62,319 nucleotides of DNA, taken from Siphonobacter curvatus (GTDB taxonomy: Bacteria > Bacteroidota > Bacteroidia > Cytophagales > Spirosomataceae). Under the pieces are notes generated by a model. That model ran no database searches and was not told the origin of the DNA. It saw only the letters and a list, made by a program, of their open reading frames with translations. The stretch covers positions 549-62,867 of the forward strand of contig NZ_PTRA01000011.1 in the NCBI RefSeq assembly GCF_002943425.1, read 5' to 3'. Below are positions 1 through 6,814 of this stretch, one piece after another. The number at the start of each line of letters is the position of its first letter. Within the stretch, counting starts at the first letter, position 1. The translations under genes and the position numbers were made by a program.

Positions 1-1
1 A

Positions 2-133
2 TTTTACAAACGACCCTCGGCCAAATGTGAAGTGTCTGCACTCGCACGCAAGTACCTACCCGAAAATCCGGCATTTCTCTACCTTCTCACTCAAGCCCTC
101 TTTGTCGAGGCACAATATATATTAGATAGCTAA
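2..133 (+). CDS. C-terminal end of a protein cut by the window edge
   Basis: An open frame enters from the left edge and stops with TAA at 131-133, leaving 43 residues. The visible end contains 'RKYLPENPAFLYLLTQALF' and finishes in 'YILDS'. It reads like a helical C-terminus. I do not recognise a family. The reading frame is inferred only from its openness and amino-acid plausibility; no start is visible. The hairpin at 262-289 could terminate it. Confidence 0.4.
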   Translation, partial: FYKRPSAKCEVSALARKYLPENPAFLYLLTQALFVEAQYILDS

Positions 134-261
134 GTCAGATAGATGGAAGCCTTTTCAAGGGCAGAATTGGGTGTAAACAGGGCTCTCGGGAGACAAAACA
201 ACCCACCCGTCGAGCAAAAACGACTTAGCTATATAGTCCACTGTGTCTATCAATTATAAGA

Positions 262-289
262 AAGCCTACTCGTTATCACGGGTAGGCTT
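262..289. terminator. Hairpin between convergent genes
   Basis: Arms AAGCCTACTCG (262-272) and CGGGTAGGCTT (279-289) pair with one G-U, with a 6-nt loop. It lies between the gene end at 133 and the convergent gene ending at 312. No strong U-run follows, so termination is plausible but not certain. Confidence 0.5.
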
Positions 290-311
290 CATCATTGGAT
301 GAATAGTCAGA

Positions 312-1031
312 TCAGGGTAATGGTTTTTTAGAGATATAGATGACGCCACGGTGGCCATTGCAGAAGCTTATATTGCCTGGTCCGCCACAAACGGCTGCTG
401 ATCCAGACAAATAGAGCCGTTGCTGTGAATCCATATAAATGCTTTGAAGCTGATGCTTCTGGGGGAGAAGTATTTTTTGTCCCTGTGGGGTTTTAAAGCC
501 CGGCGTCTCCAGATAATAATTCGGGCAGGAGGTGCATACCGCCGTAAGTTCCTGATCAATGCTGTAAACTAGTCCATTGGCAGTTTTAGTTTGATTGCGA
601 GGAACGGCTATGCTTTCATAGGCTCTCCTGCTAAAGCTTTGGGTCCAGGTCTTTCCTCCATCTATGCTTTGGAATTGCGGGTTCACGGCGTACGCAATAC
701 TGTTGAGAGCATATCCCCTTTGAGCCGTAAGTGCATACAGAGTATCTGCAGAAGAAGTAATACCAAACACCCCACTTCCTGGTTTGTAATCGCTTTCCTG
801 CCAGGAATTGCCCCGGTCCTGCGTATAATAGATCTTATAACCCGTAGTGATAAGCAACGTACTGTCAATGTTGCCAAAGACACCCCACACTTCCCGTTCT
901 TCGGGAGCGGTCAGAATCAGCCAGTCTTCCGTTTCACGAGGTTTAAATTCGGGTTCAGGCTCGGCGGGTGCGTTGCGTTTGCAGGCAGAAAAGGTTAGCA
1001 AAAGTAAGCTAAAGAGGTAGAGTCGTTTCAT
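312..1031 (-). CDS. Secreted lipoprotein with Asp-box (BNR-like) repeats
   Basis: A 239-residue lipoprotein. The ATG at 1031 is preferred over an upstream one because it begins exactly at the signal peptide: MKRLY, a hydrophobic stretch, then the lipobox ending TFSACKR. The mature part has two Asp-box-like motifs, 'TQDRGNSWQE' and 'SIDGGKTWTQ', the SxDxGxxW signature of sialidase/BNR propeller blades and of photosystem-assembly-like beta-propellers. The protein is too short for a full sialidase, and no catalytic residues can be assigned. A Cys pair (CTSC) and later Cys residues occur near the C-terminus. Role: probably an outer-membrane-anchored propeller fragment or binding protein; substrate unknown. 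Confidence 0.7.
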   Translation of the reverse strand: MKRLYLFSLLLLTFSACKRNAPAEPEPEFKPRETEDWLILTAPEEREVWGVFGNIDSTLLITTGYKIYYTQDRGNSWQESDYKPGSGVFGITSSADTLYALTAQRGYALNSIAYAVNPQFQSIDGGKTWTQSFSRRAYESIAVPRNQTKTANGLVYSIDQELTAVCTSCPNYYLETPGFKTPQGQKILLPQKHQLQSIYMDSQQRLYLSGSAAVCGGPGNISFCNGHRGVIYISKKPLP

Positions 1032-1175
1032 GAGTAGAGCGGTTGAATGATTCAAGGCCAGAAAGCTACTGCTCAACCTCTAATCAGCCAAGCGGGCTAT
1101 ACGTTAAAAGAAGTTAAGGCCTTATGATGAGCTAGAAACGCAGCTTTTGAAGAGAGTGAAAAATATTTCTTGATT

Positions 1176-1200
1176 TATTTGTATGGTATTCATACAAATA
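1176..1200. promoter_or_regulatory. Palindromic operator upstream of the 71-aa gene
   Basis: Perfect inverted repeat with 10-bp arms, TATTTGTATG and CATACAAATA, around GTATT. The core TTTGTATG-N5-CATACAAA recurs with the same spacing at 1448-1468. The left arm carries a TTTG that could be a -33 element for the -7 box at 1204-1211, so a bound protein would block RNA polymerase. Confidence 0.65.
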
Positions 1201-1203
1201 GCA

Positions 1204-1211
1204 TATCTTTG
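1204..1211 (+). promoter_or_regulatory. -7 box (TATCTTTG) of the 71-aa gene
   Basis: Matches the Bacteroidota TAnnTTTG consensus. A TTTG (1178-1181) lies 22 nt upstream inside the palindrome. The start codon at 1216 would be almost at the transcription start, so the message may be leaderless. Confidence 0.5.
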
Positions 1212-1215
1212 ACAT

Positions 1216-1431
1216 ATGCAAACATTTACAAGTGTTGAGGAGGCCTTCGAATGGTTTCTTGAGAACATCTACAAAAACCTTCCCCCTGATGAAAAGAAAG
1301 GCGAGCTAACTGCAGCCTGGAGAAATTATACACACAAGTTAGGAATCTCTCAAAAGAAGATGGTGTCGATTCTTGAGAGATATGGGTTCAGTATTAACGT
1401 TAGAACCATCGTCACCTATAAACCCGACTAA
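1216..1431 (+). CDS. Small protein (71 aa) of unknown family, candidate element regulator
   Basis: A 71-residue acidic-to-neutral protein starting MQTFTSVEEAFEWFLENI. The second half, 'LGISQKKMVSILERYGFSI', has the spacing of a helix-turn-helix, so a DNA-binding role is plausible, but I do not recognise a named family. It sits between two copies of the same palindrome (1176-1200 and 1448-1468), directly before the recombinase genes, where an autoregulated excisionase- or repressor-like gene is typical. The regulatory role is inference from position and the palindromes. Confidence 0.6.
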   Translation: MQTFTSVEEAFEWFLENIYKNLPPDEKKGELTAAWRNYTHKLGISQKKMVSILERYGFSINVRTIVTYKPD

Positions 1432-1447
1432 TTTTTTTTGACCTGTT

Positions 1448-1468
1448 TTTGTATGAAAATCATACAAA
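1448..1468. promoter_or_regulatory. Second copy of the palindromic operator, upstream of the recombinase
   Basis: Arms TTTGTATGA and TCATACAAA with a 3-nt centre. It shares the TTTGTATG-N5-CATACAAA core with 1178-1198. It begins 17 nt after the stop of the 71-aa gene and ends 24 nt before the recombinase start. Confidence 0.65.
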
Positions 1469-1492
1469 TTAAATCTTAAACAACTTACCATC

Positions 1493-1831
1493 ATGTACAA
1501 CAAATTCCATTTCACGTTTCACCTCCGCACCGACGGTATTGCTGACAAGGGATTTCCCTTCATCTACGCCAAGGTGATGCTCACTGGTACCCGGGTAAAC
1601 CTAGGTTCCATGGGAATCCGTGTTACCAAAGAGAATTGGGACACCCGCTCCCGTCGATTGAAGTCCAGTGATGTTACTTCCATCGCTCATAATGCAAAGC
1701 TGGATACCCTCGAAAGTCAGGTACGCTCGGTTGTATTATATGCTGAATCGCGGCAGGAACGGGTGACCCTGAGCAACTCAAGAGAGCTCTTCGTCCAGCC
1801 TCAGCCCGTCAGTCTGACGTCTTCACGATGA
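1493..1831 (+). CDS. Tyrosine recombinase, N-terminal arm-binding part (split gene)
   Basis: 112 residues matching the N-terminal arm DNA-binding domain of Bacteroidota phage-type integrases: a beta-rich start 'FHFTFHLRTDGIADKGF', then 'YAKVMLTGTRVNLGSMGIRV' and the Trp of 'KENWDTRSRRLKSS'. In typical relatives of about 390-410 aa this domain is continuous with a SAM-like core-binding domain and the catalytic domain. Here the frame ends at TGA 1829-1831, overlapping the ATG of the next ORF (ATGA). Together the two ORFs encode 393 residues, the length of one normal integrase. Either a single-base shift near 1780-1825 broke the gene or the two parts are made by coupled translation. Confidence 0.75.
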   Translation: MYNKFHFTFHLRTDGIADKGFPFIYAKVMLTGTRVNLGSMGIRVTKENWDTRSRRLKSSDVTSIAHNAKLDTLESQVRSVVLYAESRQERVTLSNSRELFVQPQPVSLTSSR

Positions 1832-2673
1832 TAGACAAATACCTGGAATGGTCGGAAAAGTCAACCGAGAAAGGGCATTATGCGGTATTGACTCACAAAA
1901 CCCGCAAGGAAAAGCTTACCCTATTGAAGTATTTCCTGGAAGATGAAAAAAAGACCAAGCTTCTGGTAGAGGAAATTAAACCCGTTATCATGGAGCGGTT
2001 CGTTAACTGGATGCTCTTGAAACGTAATGCCAAAAAGGTCTACGCTCAGAAAAGCCAGCAGTTCATTAAAACCTTCGTGCTATGGTGCTGGCGAAACGGG
2101 CATATCGACATCAACCCGCTCGATAGCTACGCAGTCAAAGTAGATAAGACCCCTAATCTAGAGTACCTTTCCGAGAAAGAGCTTACGCTACTGGCGACAA
2201 TGGAGTTTCCCGTACGCCTGCAAGAAACGGTCGATTGCTATCTGTTTGCCTGTCATACGGGCCTCGCCTACGTAGACATGAAGCTTTTAAAGGAGGCTAG
2301 TATCGTCGAAGAGGGCGGTCGGCAGTATCTGAAAGGATCTCGGGAGAAAACGGACACGAATTACTTCGTTCCCCTATCAAAGGTGGCCAGAAGTATTATT
2401 GAAAAATATGGTAGCGTAGCTAATCTGCCCTTACGCTCTAACAAGGAAGTTAACCGCATGCTCAAGGTGGCTATGGCACAGATTGGGGTTGATCGCCGGA
2501 TCTGGTTCCATACAGGACGCAAGACCTTTGCGATGCGGATGCAAAACCAATTCCTTTTGTCCGACGAGACCACTGCGGCTATGCTGGGCCACAAGTCTAC
2601 GAAGGAGCTCAAAACCTACCGCAACATTACCAAAGAGCGTGTCATGAATGAAGTAGCCAACATTGATTTCTAG
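1828..2673 (+). CDS. Tyrosine recombinase, core-binding and catalytic domains
   Basis: 281 residues. Residues ~1-95 are the SAM-like core-binding domain (MIDKYLEWSE through 'FIKTFVLWCWRNGHIDINPL'); the rest is the catalytic domain. Visible catalytic residues are His228-x-x-Arg231 (FHTGRKTF), His255 (LGHKS) and nucleophile Tyr264 (KTYRNI). The first catalytic Arg, normally in TGLR, is Ala here (HTGLAY, 143-148), as in many Bacteroidota integrases; IntDOT is also known to lack this Arg. The frame extends upstream without a stop to about 1783, which supports an origin by frameshift. It probably mobilised this accessory region. Confidence 0.85.
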   Translation: MIDKYLEWSEKSTEKGHYAVLTHKTRKEKLTLLKYFLEDEKKTKLLVEEIKPVIMERFVNWMLLKRNAKKVYAQKSQQFIKTFVLWCWRNGHIDINPLDSYAVKVDKTPNLEYLSEKELTLLATMEFPVRLQETVDCYLFACHTGLAYVDMKLLKEASIVEEGGRQYLKGSREKTDTNYFVPLSKVARSIIEKYGSVANLPLRSNKEVNRMLKVAMAQIGVDRRIWFHTGRKTFAMRMQNQFLLSDETTAAMLGHKSTKELKTYRNITKERVMNEVANIDF

Positions 2674-2707
2674 TATCTCTTTTCCATTTTACCACTCCAA
2701 ACCACCC

Positions 2708-2980
2708 ATGGCCACGAAAAACGCCTCCCTTTCAGCTGAACAGTCTAAAGCTGCCGAAGTCATCTTCCAGAAAGCAAAGACCATGCGGGAAGACTATGAC
2801 TTTCCTTCCCTGCAGCGCCACCTGAACCGGGCTCATACCTGGTACGCGGCCTCAAACCTGTATGCAAACCTTGAAGACGACGAAAGACAGCATGCAGCCG
2901 AGTATCATCTGGCGGTAATGGATCTAATTGAAATCATCTGCCGACACGTTGAGGACCCAATGACGACTAGTCACGTATAA
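2708..2980 (+). CDS. Small helical protein (90 aa), paralogue of the gene at 3825
   Basis: The ATG at 2708 (MATKNASLS) is chosen because upstream codons of the same frame overlap the integrase end and look non-coding. The protein is mainly helical and charged. It aligns without gaps over about 76 residues with the product of 3825-4124: both begin LS, share Q-x-A-K near position 14-17, Q-x-H-L, Y-x-A, and V-x-x-L-I before a final Asp. No known family recognised. It lies 34 nt after the recombinase and may be co-transcribed with it. Function unknown; likely an accessory protein of the mobile element. Confidence 0.6.
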   Translation: MATKNASLSAEQSKAAEVIFQKAKTMREDYDFPSLQRHLNRAHTWYAASNLYANLEDDERQHAAEYHLAVMDLIEIICRHVEDPMTTSHV

Positions 2981-3090
2981 TACTTCCCGTTCAAAGTAAT
3001 CCATCTCTTTTTCAACGCTTTCCCTCATCACTGCCCTGCGGTGATCCAGGCAAGCTATGCTCTAAACAATTGTAAATCCTCTCTAATACC

Positions 3091-3751
3091 ATGAAAAACC
3101 AAGCTAAAGTATTCCGCTCCATCTGCCCCCGTATCGTCGCTCTCGGTGGCTTACAACAACCCTTCGCTTCATATCACCCGGGCCGTGTAGCTAACAGGCC
3201 ACATCAGCCTTCCAGCCGAGTTCTATGAGAAGTACAAAGACGCCGAGGTCTTTCAAAAGGGAGTGCCCCGGGTAGAGTTTCACCACGCTGAGGGCATGAT
3301 CCATTTGACAGCCGGCGAAGGGGAAGAAGCGGTTTGGGTGGTGGGCCATTTAACGCGGCACCGCATCTTCGATGATCTCAAGCTTTATACTTCCGAGTGG
3401 ATGACCTGCCAAGAAGCCGATGAGTACTTCACTAATCATCAGGAGTACTTCGGCCCCGAGCGGGAAGGCTTTGATCTGGTCTCGGATATGCTCAATCGCA
3501 AGAGCCTATCTGATCAGTATGAGTTTGATGACGTCAAGTTGCACCTGCCGATCTTTAACGAGGTGCCGGTAGACATGAAAAAGGGCTGGCATTTGTGGCT
3601 GGAGATTGAGATCCGGCCCGATCTTAAGGATGTACCCCACGTGCGGTTTATGTCATCTTCTTTTTCGGATACGGCTACCCGTTTGAAGGCCCAGGTGTTC
3701 GCTGAGCAAAAAGAGCGATTAAAAGACCTCGTCTGCATGGACCTCTACTAA
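3091..3751 (+). pseudogene. Frameshifted gene of unknown function (about 219 aa if repaired)
   Basis: The ATG at 3091 opens a frame (MKNQAKVFRSICPRIVALGG) that ends early at 3226-3228. The +1 frame is open from 3191 to 3751 and lacks a natural ATG near its start. Removing one base at 3189 joins them smoothly: HPGRV then LTGHISLPAEFYEKYKD, continuing to 'RVEFHHAEGMIHLTAGEGEE' and the C-terminus VCMDLY. The simplest reading is one gene carrying a one-base insertion, real or a sequencing error. The fragment from the GTG at 3263 (162 aa) would otherwise be the only sizeable product. No family recognised. It sits between two paralogous small genes. Confidence 0.65.
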
Positions 3752-3760
3752 ATCATCAAT

Positions 3761-3795
3761 GATCAGCCTTTTAGGGCTTCTCTAGGAGGCTGATC
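3761..3795 (+). terminator. Hairpin after the frameshifted gene
   Basis: Arms GATCAGCC (3761-3768) and GGCTGATC (3788-3795), followed by TTTCTT, 10 nt after the stop codon. Confidence 0.5.
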
Positions 3796-3824
3796 TTTCT
3801 TAAACCTCATAACTACTTACTTCA

Positions 3825-4124
3825 ATGGAAAACATGCCGCTTAGCCAGCAGGAACAGCAGGACGCTGTCAAAGTCTATCAGATTGCCAAAGCATTTATTA
3901 GTAGTCACGCCTCCCGGGAAGTGCAGGAGCATTTAGGACAGATGTTTGGCTGCTATGTAGCCGCTACCCCTACTGTATACCTTCATGAGGTTTCAGCCCA
4001 TGACGTTGCCCAGACGTTTATGGACGTGAGTCATCTCATCAAGCAGCTTACGGACTGGATCCCGGACCTGCACGCAGAGGATTACAGGGAGATGGGACAG
4101 AGTCAGGTCCAGGCTGCCGCTTAG
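3825..4124 (+). CDS. Small helical protein (99 aa), paralogue of the gene at 2708
   Basis: 99 residues starting MENMPLSQQEQQDAVKVYQ. Residues from LSQQ to WIPD align gap-free with LSAE to HVED of the 90-aa protein at 2708-2980, with shared hydrophobic spacing and matching Q, A-K, Q-x-H-L, Y-x-A, V and L-I positions. The pair is therefore an old duplication. No recognisable domain. It is separated from the frameshifted gene by a hairpin and ends just before a convergent terminator. Confidence 0.6.
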   Translation: MENMPLSQQEQQDAVKVYQIAKAFISSHASREVQEHLGQMFGCYVAATPTVYLHEVSAHDVAQTFMDVSHLIKQLTDWIPDLHAEDYREMGQSQVQAAA

Positions 4125-4147
4125 ATTTTATAGTGGGGAAGTTACCT

Positions 4148-4176
4148 AAACCCGTCTGGCATTGCTGGGCGGGTTT
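4148..4176. terminator. Bidirectional terminator between convergent genes
   Basis: AAACCCG (4148-4154) pairs with CGGGTTT (4170-4176), with further G-U and G-C pairing inside. T-rich on both strands. Lies between the genes ending at 4124 (+) and 4182 (-). Confidence 0.65.
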
Positions 4177-4181
4177 TATGT

Positions 4182-4682
4182 TTAACGGTAGATGTTTCTA
4201 GATCCCCAGGTAGTCTTTGGCATACCACCGGGAAGAATGGTAAAGTGATAATGATCCGTCTCCGCCTGAGGATTGGCTTGCTCTACGGCTTTGATAAAAC
4301 GCTCGAAACGATCATTATAGATGTTGGGTAGTACGCGCACCGATCTGTTTGATTGGTGAGCAGAAGAAGAAGTGTAGACAATCTTCCAATAAGGCACGTT
4401 CTTGTTGTTAGCTGTCTCAGTGAGTCGAATAGCCTGGACGAATGACAAGGGAATCTTCTTGTTCTTTACATAAAAGAAAGTCTCATCAAAGCCAATGTAA
4501 GTGTCGGAGAGAGCATATAGATAACAGGCGATTGCTATAATCAACGGAAATAAGGTAGCATAGGTTTCTATACCTAAAGGCAAAAAGAGTAGTTTAATCA
4601 GAAAAGTACAGATACTAGGAAGGGCGACAAGGAGAGCTGTGAATTTGAAATGCTCTCTAGATCGGTTAAGCCGAAATGGCAT
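4182..4682 (-). CDS. Membrane protein with two TM helices and a PH-like tail
   Basis: 166 residues. Two hydrophobic segments follow a basic N-terminus: 'FTALLVALPSICTFLIKLLF' and 'LFPLIIAIACYLYAL'. The soluble part contains 'YIGFDETFFYVKNKKIPLSF', the pattern of small bacterial PH-like domains attached to two TM helices, then a C-terminal region with 'HYHFTILPGG'. Probably an inner-membrane protein of unknown role. No operon partner; convergent with the paralogue gene to its left. Confidence 0.55.
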   Translation of the reverse strand: MPFRLNRSREHFKFTALLVALPSICTFLIKLLFLPLGIETYATLFPLIIAIACYLYALSDTYIGFDETFFYVKNKKIPLSFVQAIRLTETANNKNVPYWKIVYTSSSAHQSNRSVRVLPNIYNDRFERFIKAVEQANPQAETDHYHFTILPGGMPKTTWGSRNIYR

Positions 4683-4726
4683 AGGTTTGGATCAAAATAG
4701 GTACAACAGCAATACGTCTGGCAAAG

Positions 4727-4954
4727 ATGAGATTCCTAGAAGCCTTTCTATACTATTTTACACCAGTGGCTGTTTCAATGTTAGACTACGCGGTGGATCA
4801 ATCTGGTGAGCGGTTGATCTTTGAATACCCAGGCATTGGCGTAAGCTTCAATATTGTCAGGTATGCGGGTCTATATCTGGTCCGAGTAGACGGTCAGGAA
4901 ATCTTCAACAATCCAGATCCATTAGAAGTCGTGGATTTTATCATGGTCACTTAA
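4727..4954 (+). CDS. Small hypothetical protein (75 aa)
   Basis: 75 residues, ATG start at 4727, divergent from the membrane protein at 4682 with 44 nt between. The N-terminus is hydrophobic (FLEAFLYYFTPVAVSMLDYA), followed by a beta-rich part 'GERLIFEYPGIGVSFNIV'. No family recognised. The free-standing ORF and composition like its neighbours argue that it is real, but this is moderate evidence. Confidence 0.45.
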   Translation: MRFLEAFLYYFTPVAVSMLDYAVDQSGERLIFEYPGIGVSFNIVRYAGLYLVRVDGQEIFNNPDPLEVVDFIMVT

Positions 4955-5012
4955 GTCATCAGCCGACATTAGAAACGGATGCTATATTGCGTTCCCAACT
5001 CTAATAAGACTC

Positions 5013-5870
5013 ATGCGTAAGCCTTCAGCGATTAAGTACTTCACCCTTTCATTACCAATTCTAATCAGCTTACTCGTCTCCTGTGGGAAGGGCAGTAAGC
5101 CAGTCATCACGCCAGAAAGGCCCGATCCAAGCTCGACCACTACTATTCTAGGTTTTCCCTCTCAAAGCACCGAGGAGGCTTCGGTATGGACTGCTGAGCA
5201 GCTTCTCATTAAAAAGGAGTATACGGTGTCTTATCTGTTGCAGAAAGGTATTCCCCGCTGGGTGGGCTGGCACTTGCAAACCTCGGACCTGGGAGACGTA
5301 GACCGTCAGGATGATTTCCGCCTGGATGAAGAGCTGCCCACTACGGCGGTACGCGTTAGGCCTACGGATTATACCGGCTCCGGTTTTGACCGTGGTCACC
5401 TCTGTCCATCGGGTGATCGGACGTCTAGTGTAGCGGCTAACTCGGCTACTTTCTTAATGACGAACATGATTCCGCAGGCTCCTGCTTTAAACCGGGGTGT
5501 CTGGAATGATTTGGAAGAATATTGCCGGACCAAGGTGAAGCTAGGATATGAAGCTTATATCTATGCCGGGGGACATCAGGAGGGCGGGACGGGCTCGAAT
5601 GGAACCGCCAATACGATTGCTAATGGCAAGATCAGCGTTCCTCAGTTTTGCTGGAAGGTAGTCCTCATCATGCCTGAGGGTACGGACGATCTTAAGCGCA
5701 TCGCTAGTGAAAAGGTTGAAGTCATTGCCGTTCTCATTCCGAACAGCCAGGACGTTGCTGGCACCGGGTGGCGGAGGTGGCAACTGACCGTGAGACAGCT
5801 GGAGCAGGTGGCCAAGCTTAACTTCTTTTCGGAGCTACCTCAGGCAGTGCAGGATAAGATTGAGAATTAA
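5013..5870 (+). CDS. DNA/RNA non-specific endonuclease, lipoprotein (NUC1 / EndoG-like)
   Basis: 285 residues. A signal peptide ends in the lipobox 'LISLLVSCGK', so the enzyme is predicted to be lipid-anchored outside the inner membrane. The beta-beta-alpha-metal nuclease core has the DRGH motif (Asp126-Arg-Gly-His129, context 'GFDRGHLCPSGDR'), where His is the general base, and the metal-binding Asn region 'NMIPQAPALNRGVWNDLE'. The family hydrolyses single- and double-stranded DNA and RNA with a divalent metal. Likely roles are nucleic-acid scavenging or degrading extracellular DNA. It stands 33 nt before another lipoprotein gene, perhaps co-transcribed. Confidence 0.88.
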   Translation: MRKPSAIKYFTLSLPILISLLVSCGKGSKPVITPERPDPSSTTTILGFPSQSTEEASVWTAEQLLIKKEYTVSYLLQKGIPRWVGWHLQTSDLGDVDRQDDFRLDEELPTTAVRVRPTDYTGSGFDRGHLCPSGDRTSSVAANSATFLMTNMIPQAPALNRGVWNDLEEYCRTKVKLGYEAYIYAGGHQEGGTGSNGTANTIANGKISVPQFCWKVVLIMPEGTDDLKRIASEKVEVIAVLIPNSQDVAGTGWRRWQLTVRQLEQVAKLNFFSELPQAVQDKIEN

Positions 5871-5903
5871 CCATATACCCATTTTAATAACCTAACCTTT
5901 CCC

Positions 5904-6566
5904 ATGAAGAAAGTATCCCTTCTACTAGTACCCTTTGCCCTTTTCCTTCTTTGGTCATGCAAAAAAGATAAGGAACAACCTGTCTCATTTCCTAAATACT
6001 GGATCGTTAACTCTGTCACCCCTAAAGGTATCTATAGACTTTTCTATGACAATAAGGAGATTACCGATCAGGCAGCAATTAACAAGTTTCTAAGCGACTC
6101 ATCTACCCATTTAAAGGGCCAGTATCTGAACCGGAAAGTCTATATGGAAACGCATCGAGCCCTAGGAGATACAATTTTTACTATGCCCAAAGCAGACTCC
6201 ATGGTTTTAAATAAGTTGGTAAAATATAATGTGTCTCTTCATAACCATACCTATACATTTAAAGGCAAAGAAGTGATTGTGATCAACCCAAACGAAGATG
6301 TTGCGAAATCGTTAAGCTTTTTAAAATATAAGAATATCACGAATGGTTGTGTCCCCAATAAAATTTGTACGGGTCACGAATCATTCATTTCTACAGGCGA
6401 CGATAAAGTAATGCAATTGCCTGTCATAGCCTTCACGCTTAAGTATTCCGAAGGGGTATTCAGTCAAGCTGGAATAAATGCATTTGATGAAACGTTCCCG
6501 CTCAAAATGCCAAAGAGAGATACGTTACTAATTCGAGAATACGTCTATGAACTCAAAGCCAAATAG
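5904..6566 (+). CDS. Hypothetical lipoprotein (220 aa)
   Basis: Starts MKKVSLLLVPFALFLLWSCKK, a clear lipoprotein signal with Cys followed by Lys-Lys-Asp as usual in Bacteroidota. The mature part has 'YWIVNSVTPKGIYRLFYDNK' and a central GCVPNKIC segment; two Cys there may form a disulfide. No catalytic signature seen. It follows the nuclease gene by 33 nt on the same strand, so a two-gene transcript is likely. Function unknown. Confidence 0.65.
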   Translation: MKKVSLLLVPFALFLLWSCKKDKEQPVSFPKYWIVNSVTPKGIYRLFYDNKEITDQAAINKFLSDSSTHLKGQYLNRKVYMETHRALGDTIFTMPKADSMVLNKLVKYNVSLHNHTYTFKGKEVIVINPNEDVAKSLSFLKYKNITNGCVPNKICTGHESFISTGDDKVMQLPVIAFTLKYSEGVFSQAGINAFDETFPLKMPKRDTLLIREYVYELKAK

Positions 6567-6753
6567 GGTCTCCTCAAAATTGAGGGCTCTGATAATGAGG
6601 CGGTTCACCTAAAGGTGAAGGCCCTCGACATCAGGTCAAAACTCTATCAAGCAAGCTCGGCAGTAGTCGGGCTTGTTTTGTTTAGGGAGCACTACGGAGA
6701 TTTTCCGTTATGGGATTATTACAGGACAGACACTGCCTACAATATACGTATGA

Positions 6754-6785
6754 TTGAGGATGTAATGGACTTCCTACTATCTTTG
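6754..6785 (+). promoter_or_regulatory. Promoter of the PQQ-repeat lipoprotein
   Basis: TTG (6754-6756), 21 nt, then TATCTTTG (6778-6785), a good TAnnTTTG -7 box. Predicted start about 6792, 23 nt before the ATG at 6815. Confidence 0.55.
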
Positions 6786-6814
6786 CTTCAACCCGTTGTC
6801 CACTACTGCTCTTT

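Noticed and set aside
591-998. 135-aa ORF antisense to the Asp-box lipoprotein
   Set aside because: Shadow frame; the minus-strand gene has a clear lipoprotein signal and repeat motifs.
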